Below are positions 8,766 through 18,287 of a stretch of 24,271 bases of DNA, piece by piece (within the stretch, counting starts at the first letter, position 1; every line of letters begins with the position of its first letter). The DNA lies in the NCBI GenBank assembly GCA_027943245.1, contig JANDJZ010000669.1:1-24271 (forward strand), in the 5' to 3' direction. Origin of the DNA: Acanthamoeba sp. SK_2022b. Taxonomy: Eukaryota; Discosea; Longamoebia; Acanthamoebidae. The notes beneath the pieces are model-generated. The model was not told where the DNA came from and ran no database searches. It worked only from the letters and a program-made list of their open reading frames with translations. Position numbers and translations under genes: made by a program.

Positions 8766-8873
8766 CGATGATAAAACCGGAAAAAAAGGAGAAGCTACAG
8801 GCCTGCTGGGGGTCGAACCCAGAATCTCCTGATTCGTAGTCAGACGCCTTTCCATTGGGCCACAGGCCTTGCT
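8766..8873. repeat. Duplicated tRNA-Arg cassette, copy 2
   Basis: Matches 6313-6420, including the A-rich 3' trailer and part of the leader. Confidence 0.8.
8798..8869 (-). tRNA. tRNA-Arg (ACG), copy 2
   Basis: Sequence identical to copy 1 at 6345-6416: acceptor AGGCCTG/CAGGCCT, anticodon loop CTACGAA. The terminator is the A7 run at 8781-8787 (plus strand). It lies 125 bp after the cyclin stop codon, in opposite orientation. Confidence 0.96.
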
Positions 8874-9508
8874 TTATATTCGGGGAGCACCAGACACCAA
8901 TTGTCGCCGCTGTCCGCTCTTTTTCGTTGTTAGGAACCAGCAGTGGCACACCCTGTACCCATGTGGGTCGTTTCTTGTAGAGGGGGGCCCTAAGTATATC
9001 TTCTTTTGGTCACCGCAATGAAATAGAAGCAGCACTGTGGTGGGGGCAAGGCAAATCAAGGCTAACCTGTAACCACCTCAAACAGAGCAGTCATTATTAA
9101 AATTGATTTTGAGGCATAAAAAAGAATTTAGCTTGTCATCCACTGTTGGCTGCCAGTGCCACCTCCAAGAAACATTACAGCTGTATATCCAGTTGGTGCT
9201 GCTTGTGCACAGAACACCAGCTCTGCACTTTCTTCATCTCCTTCCTACACCTCATGACTTAATGCTGCATGGCCAGGCATGTTCAGTGTGCACCTGCTTC
9301 AGTGATGGCATTGCATCAAGGTTTTGCCAGTGCACCTCCTTCATGGCACACATGCTTGCTTCATCATTGTTACCACATGTGCAGTGTTCAAGCAGCATGT
9401 GCCTGTTGGTCAATATAACACCACTGCCACCCCCACTGATGTCTGGTTAAGTCTGATAGAGTTGTTATTCCTGCTTTGGCTACCACCAAGACAGGCAGGA
9501 AAAAATGA
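8870..9508. other. Intergenic, no gene seen
   Basis: About 640 bp between tRNA genes. Only short ORFs without motifs and in weak compositional context. No further tRNA, 5S-like piece or repeat was detected. Confidence 0.6.
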
Positions 9509-9580
9509 AGGCTCTTGAGGGGATTGAACCCTCGACCTTCGCTTTACGAGAGCGACGCGCTACCACTACGCCAAAGAGCC
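9509..9580 (-). tRNA. tRNA-Thr (CGU)
   Basis: On the minus strand the acceptor GGCTCTT pairs with AAGAGCC; discriminator T at 9509. The anticodon arm TCGCT-CTCGTAA-AGCGA gives anticodon CGT, reading ACG Thr. T arm GAGGG-TTCAATC-CCCTC. 72 nt, no intron. The A6 run at 9500-9505 (plus strand) is the terminator. Confidence 0.95.
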
Positions 9581-9656
9581 TCCTTACTAAACTGTCTAAA
9601 AATAGCTCGGAGCTACAGTTTGAAATCCACGGAGCCTTTTCTTTGTCCAAAAGGAG

Positions 9657-9738
9657 TGAACGGAGTGGGATTTGAACCCACGCATCCGAAGATAACAGTG
9701 CCTTAAACTGTCGCCTTAGACCGCTCGGCCATCCGTCC
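9657..9738 (-). tRNA. tRNA-Leu (AAG)
   Basis: 82-nt class II tRNA. The acceptor GGACGGA pairs with TCCGTTC (one G-U pair); discriminator A at 9657. D arm GGCCGAGCGGTCTAAGGC is typical of Leu. The anticodon loop TTAAGGC gives AAG, reading CUU/CUC Leu. The long variable arm (TATCTTCGGATG) and T arm GTGGG-TTCAAAT-CCCAC are present. A weak AAAA at 9649-9652 (plus) may be the terminator. The EED gene starts 125 bp away in the opposite direction. Confidence 0.95.
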
Positions 9739-9863
9739 CTCATGATTTCATGTGCATTTGGATGCATTCGAATATTTCTTCAGAACACGAAGCCCTCTGT
9801 TGCTCCAGACGATATGTCCCTTCGTGTTGCCTCATTATTACGATTTACTGTTCCGCCCGTCCG

Positions 9864-11580
9864 ATGGAAGTACAGTGGAGCGAAGCACAGCGGTTGCAGC
9901 TGCATGGCGCACAGGCCCAGCGCACGTACCGCACAGCGGGACTGGCATTTGCGCCGTCGTTCCGCCCGTCATCTTCTGTTGTGGCGTGGGTGTATGGGCC
10001 TCATGTACTCTCCACATATCCCCAACCTGAAATGGTTGCTGGCATCCATACTCAGGCCCTCGTCAGGTGCGTGTGTTTCGATTGGCCGCTGCGCACGACA
10101 AGCCGCCAATTCTCCTGCGCCACTTTGTGTGCCTTGAGGTATGCACGACCTGACTTGTATCACCATGGGCACAGTGCTCAACACCAACTCCGATCAAGGA
10201 TGATGAGCAACTGCGCGCATGTGCGTGGGTTGGCAGCGAACTGGCCGAGCTGGCCGTGGCGGGCTACCGCGGCATCATTCGGATCCTTTCCCTCACTGGG
10301 GTTGGGCCGCAGAGGGCTCTAATCGGTAGGTGGTCTTCGGCCACCCTCACCTGCAGGGAACGCTCACCCGCGCTCGTGTTTGCGCAGGACACATTGCCAC
10401 GGTGAACGAGCTCAGCGCAAAGCCTGACGACCGCGACGTGATCCTCTCGGCCTCCTCCGACTGCTCGGTCCGAATGTGGAACATCAGGTCTGGCCAGCTC
10501 GCCTCCCCTCCCCTCGCCCATTGGGTCAGCCCTTGCGCTAAGCGTTGCAGCGCGTAGGACCGGCATGTGTCTCGCCATCTTCGACGCTATGCCCAAGTTC
10601 ATCTCGGAGCCCGTCGCGGCCTGTGTACGTAAACGATTTTTGATTTGCACACTTATGTTATCTTGCTGTGGCGCCATCCAACGGTGGACCGATTGCTTCC
10701 AGAGCTTTCACTTGAGCGGGCGGCTGTTCGCTTCCGGCGGTGTCGACCCCGCGCTGTCCGTTTGGAACCTAGATCGTCTAGACTTGGCCCCGGAACCATC
10801 CGCACCAAGCGTATGGCGCACGTAAGGGCACTTTTCACTATCCTGACGTTGCATGATGGCATCTTCGCTCAATCTCGACGCGCGAGGTGAGCAGACCCGA
10901 TTGGAGCGCCCAAGTGCATATCCGCATGAGCGAATGCGTGCTATGGGGCGGTAGTGCTGCCTCCCCCACGCGCTTATTTTTGTCACTAATCTCTGAACCC
11001 TTTCACACGGCAGGGAACGCGTTATTGACCAAAGCTGTGGGTGAGCCGCCCAAGCTGTGGTTGTTGACTGTACGCCTAGTCAGGCAACTAGGAAAAGAAG
11101 CAGGGAAACCGTTCTTGGCGTTAATGAGCTGACATGTGGATATCAGGCCCGAGACAGAGATGACGAGAACGTGCTCGTACAACAGCGCGACCCGATGGAC
11201 CTGGTAGCCTCGAGGCCCCGTCTGCTTCAGACCTATGAAGGACTGCCAGCGCACAGCGCCCAATCCAAGGTGGTCACCGACCGCGCTACGCGACTCCTGG
11301 CCGTAGGTTGGTTTCTCTTTCCATAGGGATCGTGGGTAGCTTCTCACCGCCCCCGACAGCCTCGGCAAGCAGCGTGTATGTGTGGGACGTGTATGGTAGG
11401 GGGCAGCCTTCAGCCCGGCTCGATGTGCCCACACTGCCCTCGTCCTCTTCTGTGTTACCGCGCATCAACGCGCTGGCCTGCAGGCCCGACGGCGGATGCC
11501 TGGTTGCGGCCACAAGCGAGGGAGAGCTCTACCAGTGGCGCAGAGTGACCGACGAGCGCCAGGAAAAGCTCTTGGCGTAA
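9864..11580 (+). CDS. EED/ESC/FIE WD40 protein, PRC2 subunit homologue
   Basis: Predicted 372 aa from ten exons: 9864-10004, 10067-10138, 10199-10325, 10388-10487, 10558-10624, 10703-10821, 10895-10950, 11014-11069, 11147-11306, 11360-11580. The exons sum to 1,119 nt with consistent phases, close to plant FIE (~370 aa). Order-matched family signatures: PHVRVFRL (blade 1), ACAWVG then LAVAGYRGIIRIL, GHIATVNELSAKP, ILSASSDCSVRMWNIRTG, LFASGGVDPALSVWNL, ECVLWGGNALLTKAV, SSVYVWDVYG, and the end GELYQWRRVTD. The family is the beta-propeller that binds the E(z) methyltransferase and allosterically activates H3K27 methylation in the nucleus. The aromatic cage residues look replaced (see findings). 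The start is set by the only in-frame ATG downstream of tRNA-Leu and the total length. Exons 1-2 were fixed by homology, since their unspliced frames are misleading. Confidence 0.88.
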
Positions 11581-11647
11581 CACCTCAACTGTTAAGGTGA
11601 ATCGCACACCACCCACACACCACTCATTTGCAAAAAATTGTACAGAT

Positions 11648-14600
11648 TCATTTGTGGTGGGCTCGCGGTGGGACATAGGGCGAAGGACACACAACGGAGT
11701 CGGCTGGTTGGCTGTCCGTCGAGCTGGGTTTGGTCTGCTGTGGCTGCTGCTTGCGCTCTTGGTAGGCCAGGGAAACCAATTTCATGACTTCCTTGGTCGG
11801 CGTGGTGGGGTTCTCTAGCTTGATCCTCGCAAAGTTCTCCTGCGCGACGGATGTCTATCAACACCACATCACGTGTAGGGGGGTGGTTGGCTTCTCTTCT
11901 TACCTTCATGAAGAGGGCGTAGGCGTTAGGCGCGCTGTTGGCCGGCGTGCCGTCCTTCTTGAGCTTGGGCAAGAGCTTGAGCTTGCCGAAACACCTATCC
12001 CAGACACAGACAGACACATCAAGTTGAGCAACCTTGCCATGAGCGCGGGGCATCACGACGACGTACTTGCCGCAGCGCTTCTTCTCGAGGTCGACCGACT
12101 TTGAGTGTCGCCCCACAGTCGCTCCGCAAGCCGTATTCGTGCATTGATACTGATGTTGTGGTTGTAGTTAGTGGTGGTGAGCGCATCTCTTGTTTTACAA
12201 GCAACAGCATCCAGAGCTTAAGGCAACACACCTTGTACTTGCATTCGATGTCGTAGTTATGGCAGGTCTTGATGTCCAGGTGGGGATAGGCCTTCTCGGC
12301 CTTGTGCGCCCTGCGGTGGAAGCGTGAGGGGAGGGGTGTCAGTCGAGCTCCGTTCACGCGCGTGAGGTCAATGAAGGGGATACGCACCACTTGAAGAATA
12401 GTGGTCCGTGCGGCGGATTGACTGAATTATCGAGCAGCCAGGCGGCGACGTGGCAGAGCTCGTGACAAAGCGTGTTGCGCAGCCGTTTGTAGTCGGTCAG
12501 CACTTTCACCGACAGCTCGATCGCTGCACTCTGGACGCCCGCCTTGCGCTGTACGCATAAGCGCGCGATGTAGCGCGTTAGTATGTGTACATGTTTGGCT
12601 AATACTTACGCGCACGCGCGCGCACCTTGCAGATCGTTCTTCCAGCAGTTTTGGTCAACCGAGGGGCCCACGTGATAGACAGATCGGCCGGCAGCTGGCC
12701 GCCAAAGATTCGCGTGTTGTACTCCTTGAATAGGGCTGCAGCCAGCTCCTCCTTCTGCTTCTGGAAGTTGACAACTGCACCGCACGCACACCACACACAA
12801 ACACGCAACAGGCGCACGAGTCAGGCGTTATGGTCATCAGTGGTGCCATCTGGGGGGGGGGCGTACTGGAGGCACTGGGGGAGACGTTCTCCTTGTCGTT
12901 GTTGGCAGGACGCCTCGGGACGGCGGGAGAGGGCGTGGCGATCATGGCGCCCTTGGCCGTCCGAACAAAGGGCGTCGACACCGTCACGGCGTTGGCCGGA
13001 CGTGCGCCCGTCGTCGCGGGAGGCGTGCGCTGCCGGGAGGTAGAGACGTCGATCGAGTCAGAGTCGCTGTCATCCGATCCATCGTTCGCCTCCCGCCCGG
13101 AGGCATCATCACTCTCAGTCTCGCTTTCGCTTTCGTTCTTTTGCTTCTGCTTCTGTTGCTGCTGTCTCTTGGCGTTCTCGAGCGCTTCCTTCTTTCGCTT
13201 AAGCTCCTCCATCTTCTTCTTCAGCTCCTGCTTCTTGGCTTCGGCTTGCCTCTTCCTCTCCTTAGCCTCCCTCTCCTTCTCCTTCTCTTTCTCCTCCCTC
13301 TCCTTCGCCTTCAGTCGCTTGGCTTCGTCGGCCCTCGTTCCCGCAGCAGTCTTGGCCGCTGGCTTGTCGTCTTCGTCCTCGGACGACAGCACGTCGATCG
13401 GGACACTGGTGGCGGCGCTGCACTTGGCTGGCATGCCAGCTCCGCTGTCGACGCGGTTGGGCTTGACGGGGACACGCGTGTACTTGATCGTCGCCATCGC
13501 GCCCGGCTTGGCATACCACGGCGGGGAGACCGTCTTCATCTTCTCGGCCTCGCCCTCGTCACTCTCATCGTTGGATGACGCTTTCTTGTCGTCAACGTCT
13601 TTGTCTTCGTCGTCGGCCTCGTTCTTGTTCTTCAGGTTGAGTCCGCCAAAGAGCGAAGCCAGGAGCTCTTCCTCGTTCTTGCTCGCGGGCTTGGCGGCGG
13701 AGCTCGAGCCCGCGTGCGCTCTCTTGGCCCGCTGCACTCTGCCGGCGCGCGCGCGCAGTCGCCTGCCTCCGATCTCGACGCCATCGTCGCTCTCGCTGTC
13801 GTCGTCGTCGTCGGAGCGCCTAGAGGTCTTCATGGGCGTCAGCCCCGCCTGCTTGCGGGCCAGCATCTTCAGTCTTAGCCGCTCCAGCCCCTTCTTCCTC
13901 TCCTCGACGTCCGTTCTCGTCCTCCTGTTGCTCTTCCTCGTTTCCCTTTCCTCCTCTTCCTCCTCTTCCTCCTCATTATCTTCTTCCTCCTCTTCCTCCT
14001 CTTCCTCCTCTTCACCATCTTCACCGCCTTCTTTGGCCTCGTCCTCCTCCAACGACTCGTCATCGTCTGTACAGCATGATTCTTCGTCGTCCTCCTCTGG
14101 TGCGACCTCTTCTTCGGCTTCCCGGTCAAAGTAGTCGGCCACGGCCACTTTGTCCTCTTCATCATCTTTCTCCTCTTCCTCTTCCTCTTCCTCTTCCTCC
14201 TCCTCCTCCTCCTGCTCGGTGGCCTCGTCCACGGTATCCTCCTCTCCATGCTCTTCTCCTTCTTCTTCTCCTTCTTCTTCTTTCACATCTTGCTTGGGCT
14301 CGTCGTCCATCCTCCGCTCATCTTCCATACTGGCATCGCACGCTTCCTCATCGAGATGACCCTCCTCATTGCCTGGCTCGGTGTCATCGTCCTCGCCTCC
14401 GTCGGCCTCATCGCTCTCATCTTGGCTCGAGCGAGCTATCTCGTCCTCCTGTTGGTACCGTTGTTGCTCACCGCCCTCGTCTTCATCGTCCTCCTCCTTC
14501 AGCGCCGCTTCTGGCTCGACCGCCTCCTCCGCGCAGACCTCAGAGTTGGTCATGTCAGCTTCCAACGGTCCATTGGGCTCCGTCTCCTCATCGTCCTCCT

Positions 14601-15497
14601 CATCATCTTCCGCGTCGTCCTCCTCTTTCGTGTCATCCTTTTCCCATGGCTCATTCGAATGTTGGGCGTCCTCCATGGGCGAGTCGGCGGCTGGTTCGTC
14701 GAGGAGGTGGAGGGCTTCGAGCCTGGAAATGACGAGGGACGCCATGTCCACCTCGTCCCCGTCGTCGTCGGATTCGCTGTAGCCGTGCTCCTCTTCTCTT
14801 CCGTGGCCATGACCATCATCTTCATCCTCCTCCTCCTCTTTCATCATTTCATCATCTTCGGCGGTTGCCTCCTCTTGCTCCTGTTCCTCCTCTTCCTCTT
14901 CCTCCTCCGCATCAACTTGGTCGTCAATGCAATCATCGTTACCGCAGCCACCGACCGGCTGAGCCACGGCCTCGGCGTGGCCTTCCTCCTCGCTCTCCTC
15001 TTCCTCATCGTCGAACTCGTCTTCGCTGCTGCTCACGCTCTTGCGCTTGGCCGCCATCGCCTTCTTCTGCTCGACGCGACCCTTGGTCTGCGCAGCCTTA
15101 CTCTTCTTCATGGACACCACCTCCTCCTCTGCGTCCTCTACTTCTTCCACTTCATCGTCCGTTGTGCGTGCGGTGGTCGTGTCATCATCATCGTCATCAT
15201 CATCAGAGTCGTCACGGCTGGCGGCAATGCGGCTGGGCTTGAAGAGAAAGGCGCCAGGCTTCCTGAGGCGCTTCGACGAGGACTTGGACACCACAGGCGA
15301 CGCTGCCTGCTCAGCTTCGTCATCGGAGGCTTCCCGTTGTCTCGTTCGCAGCGGCATCTGCAACTTGAAGCCCTGGGATGTGTGCACACAAGATGAGGCC
15401 ACGCACATGCACACACGCTTGACGGAGAAAGGAGTTCAGGTACCGCTTTGGGAGCCGCTTTACCCTTCTCCTCACGCAGGCGAGCGAAAGCCTTCAT
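11648..15497 (-). CDS. GCNA-type protein: acidic disordered region, SprT protease, zinc ribbon, HMG-like box
   Basis: Predicted 1,099 aa from eight exons (minus order): 15497-15444, 15357-12867, 12774-12626, 12548-12388, 12310-12232, 12149-12067, 11994-11904, 11839-11648. Lengths sum to 3,300 nt. Residues ~1-800 are disordered and extremely Asp/Glu-rich, with Lys-rich patches and a likely SUMO-interacting motif PIDVLSSEDEDD. From ~850 comes SprT: ALFKEYNTRIFGGQLPADLS, then zinc-protease motif HELCH at ~927-931 with third ligand in NPPHGP (~945) and KWWAHKAEKAYPHL. A zinc ribbon follows (QCTNTAC ... RCGKC), then PNAYALFMKENFARIKLENP, which resembles the HMG-like segment of GCNA. The family cleaves DNA-protein crosslinks in chromatin and protects genome stability, notably in germ cells. 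The donor joining the acidic exon to SprT (TCCA|GTACGC, in a poly-C stretch) is the least certain junction. Confidence 0.9.
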
Positions 15498-15817
15498 CTC
15501 GAATTGGGCACGTGCTGATCAATCTCGAATCAAACAAGAGGGCGCTCTTCGTTCCCTCTGTGATGCACATAGTTGGAAATCAGCACCAAGGTACGGAATC
15601 CAAAAAGCGACGAAAGGGGCCTGCTGATCTCTCGTACCTTGGCTGATCGTCAGTCTCGGCAATGAGTTATTAACTTTAAACAGGGTTGAAGTTGGACACA
15701 CGAAACGCCCGTTTTGGCGCCAAACCTGCAACAGTTGGATCACCAAGAAAAGATGTTTTCTTTCTTGTGGCGACGTGTAGTAACTTATCTGCGTTATTGC
15801 AAGCTGTTGTTGCAGGC
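15498..15817. promoter_or_regulatory. Divergent promoter region between GCNA and P2X genes
   Basis: 320 bp between the two start codons, which point away from each other; it must hold both 5' UTRs and promoters. It includes the E2F-type palindrome at 15713-15724. An alternative 5' exon of P2X may begin at ATG 15751 (TTTTCTTTCTTGTGG follows), ending CTGTTGTTGCAG, but no better model results. Confidence 0.6.
15713..15724. promoter_or_regulatory. Palindromic E2F/DP-type site
   Basis: TTTGGCGCCAAA is a perfect 12-bp palindrome with two overlapping copies of the E2F consensus TTTSGCGC-like core. It lies 216 bp before the GCNA ATG and 94 bp before the P2X ATG. Confidence 0.55.
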
Positions 15818-17050
15818 ATGGCTGGTGGTTGGCTTGTGTACGACACGGTAAAGACCGTACGAATCGAGGACAGGTATCATCACACTTTCTGTCGTTGCCT
15901 GTTCAGTAATATTATTAATATTAATTCAGTTTGATTAATCATGTTGTTGGATTGGCACCAACAGGAAGCTGAGCGCGTTGTACTACGCTCTGGTCCTCGG
16001 AGCTCTGGCCTACACGGCTTCCACGATCGTCTATCACAAGGCACCCAACCCGCTCGCGACGTCCCTCAGCCACGTGTGTGTTTGGCCCAAAGACGAGGCT
16101 CACATCGCGCTCAGGGCTATCTCGAGTACGAGCCGCACATCGTGGGCGGGCTGTCCCTCCACCTGACGCGCGAGCACCACGACGGCGTCGCCGGCCAGCC
16201 CGACGTCATCGACACCCGTCTCCTGCCCTACTGCCGCCAAAGCGCCCAGCCGGCCTCCGATGCCAAAGTGCGCAGGCCCACACGCGCTCGCCTGTCCGCG
16301 TGTTGTGCGCGCGCGTGTGCGTTCGATTCATGATCGCTGACTGGACCGGCGGTCTGTCGTCCAGCCATGCCTGATTTGGGACGACGACGACATACTCGTG
16401 CAGCGAGGCACGCACGCGGCCATGATCACGACCCGCGTCCAGCGCTACCTCGAGGTGCGCCCTCCTCCCCCCAATCAAACAATCACCCCACGCCGCGCTC
16501 ACACGCATTCCCCCAACCAAACAACCAATCAGAAACGCGTGTGCGAGTCGACCGAGGTCTCGTGCGGAGCGATATGGGAGGAGGTCTCGCACGACGACTA
16601 CTTCATCGCCGACACCGAGAACTTTGAGGTGAGGAACGGGGTTGGGGGGGGGGGGAGAGAGACGCCGCCTGCCCACCTGCGCTGAACTCGTGTGCGTGCG
16701 TGCGTGGATCAGCTGGGAGTGTACCACAGCATGCAGGCCCCGCATTTCTTCGAGGAGTCTGGCCACTCCCACGCCTTTGCCGAGGGCAACCTCCACATGA
16801 AGGGCGTCCTGATGAAGTACAGCCCCTCCCCCCCGCCCGCGCACACGTGCGAAAAAGGCGAGACCATTGACCGGTCAACGATCGTTGATTTTCAGGGGCC
16901 AGGGCGACGCCAAGGCGGTGCTCAAGAAGTTCCCCGAAGGCGAGTGCGACCACTTCAAACTCGCGGAGCTCCTCGCTGCCGCCAACGTCGCCCTCAGCGA
17001 CCTCAGTACGCGCATCCAGCAGCGCCTCCTCTCTCTCTCTCTCTCTCTCT

Positions 17051-17128
<78 letters not shown>

Positions 17129-18076
17129 CGACTGATGTCTCGGTGGGGCCAGGCGATGCGCCGGGCCAAGAGGGCAGGCCGCTCCGTGCGAGTGGGCTCA
17201 TCCTGCACGCTGACCTCGCGTACGTTTCCATGTGTGCGTAGGGGCGCGACGCTTTCATGTAACTCGCGTTGCCTCGTTTGCGCGTGCGTGCGCGCAGGTA
17301 CAACAACATCCGCTGTGATGGCAAGCTTAAGTGCGCGTTCGGCCAGGGCGACATCAGCTACCGCTACCGCATCTACCGTGTCCCCGAGTCCAACGTACGT
17401 TGTCCCATCACTGGAAAAGCAGACGCCGCGCAGGGCCTGGACCGCTGGCCTGACATGCGCCTCCTCCTCGTCGTCGTCGTCTTCGTCGTCTTTGTCCAGC
17501 CAGAGATCGTCGAGGTGAGGAAGCTCAACGACACCCATCGAGTGCGGAGCGTGAAGCAGGGCATCCTGGTCAACTTTGCGCAGACGGGCAAGATCGGTCG
17601 CTTCTCCGCGCAGGTTCTGATCGTCAACCTGTGCTCGGGCCTCGGCATGATGGCCATCGCCACCGTCATCGTCGACACCATCGGTACCTCTCACACTCAT
17701 ACGCACGCGCGCGCGCTGCACAGCGCTCACCATGATGAACGTCTACACAGCTATCTACGTGCTGCCCAAGAAGACGACCTACTTCCGACACAAGTACAAG
17801 GTCGTGGACCCGACCCGACTCTCGCACAAGACCGCGGGCGCCGCCGCCTCTGCCGTCGATGGGCCGAAGGAAGCGGACCACCGACCTCCGCTCAGCGGCA
17901 AGGCGAAGGCGGCCAGCGCCTCCGACGGCGCCAAGGGCGAGCGTCACGACGCCTCCGACGGCGCGCGCGAGACAGCCCCCAAGGCGGCGGGCAACGGGGA
18001 TGGGAGGCCTGTTGATCAACAGCGGCCGCGGCAACGGAAGGCCAAGAAGGCGCCTCCCGCGGACAAGCTCGAGTGA
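15818..18076 (+). CDS. P2X-family ligand-gated cation channel
   Basis: Predicted 452 aa from eleven exons: 15818-15873, 15965-16040, 16115-16267, 16365-16454, 16533-16628, 16713-16816, 16896-17005, 17153-17219, 17298-17394, 17500-17683, 17751-18076. Phases agree. The cytoplasmic N-terminus WLVYDTVKTVRIEDR has the TxK motif of P2X. TM1 is LSALYYALVLGALAYTASTI, followed by the family hallmark KGY (residues 44-46). The ectodomain includes LIWDDDDILVQRG and GLILHADLAYNNIRCDG. GILVNFAQTGKIGRFSAQVL leads into TM2 (VNLCSGLGMMAIATVIVDTI), then YFRHK, the YxxxK trafficking/gating motif. A ~75-residue Ala/Lys/Asp-rich tail ends the protein. P2X trimers open cation pores on extracellular or luminal ATP; in Dictyostelium they act on the contractile vacuole. 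The usual ectodomain Cys pattern and KxKG lysines are not seen. The intron after exon 2 has a GC donor, required by the KGY junction. Confidence 0.92.
16041..16114 (+). other. GC-AG intron in P2X gene
   Basis: The exon ends CACAAG, the intron starts GCACCC and ends GCTCAG, and the next exon starts GGCTATCTC. The splice yields HK-GYLEYE, the P2X KGY hallmark after TM1. The only in-phase GT alternative (CAC|GTGTGTG) leaves an intron of 41 nt and inserts 11 residues before GY. Confidence 0.75.
17027..17125 (+). repeat. (CT)n-(TG)n compound microsatellite in P2X intron
   Basis: About 26 bp of CT repeats followed by 73 bp of TG repeats (17053-17125), within the intron 17006-17152. Confidence 0.96.
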
Positions 18077-18287
18077 AAACATGAAAGTATATTTATTGTT
18101 GTTGTTGTTGTCTTGTGCGACGCTCTTGGTTGCTGGTGGCTCACGCCAGAAGCCAGCTGCCCGGTGATCTTTCATTGCACGCATACGGCCTTTCAAAGAT
18201 AACTGAAAACTTTCACAGAAATGAAGATGGGTTGGCCTTAAGTACAAATTAAAACCTCATGTGGTAAGCAAACAAAATTTGCACAAC

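Noticed and set aside
9742..10137. ORFs starting at 9742-9752 upstream of EED
   Set aside because: They run into the tRNA-Leu region and are not homologous to anything; only the frame from ATG 9864 gives EED-like sequence after splicing.
10139..10174. A 36-nt intron in EED ending CACAG
   Set aside because: It is too short, and it would add non-homologous residues. The 60-nt intron ending ATCAAG gives VCLE-DDEQLRACAW, which aligns with EED.
12655..12866. Read-through of the acidic ORF into its 3' 70 codons
   Set aside because: That tail is intron plus the SprT exon in the wrong frame; the correct frame needs splicing at TCCA|GTACGC to TTGTCAAC.
12830..15396. Long plus-strand ORFs (434, 382 and 218 codons) rich in Ser, Leu or Pro
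   Set aside because: They are antisense shadows of the GAG/GAC/GAT-rich acidic exon of GCNA; no motif, and the minus strand has clear splice sites and SprT homology.
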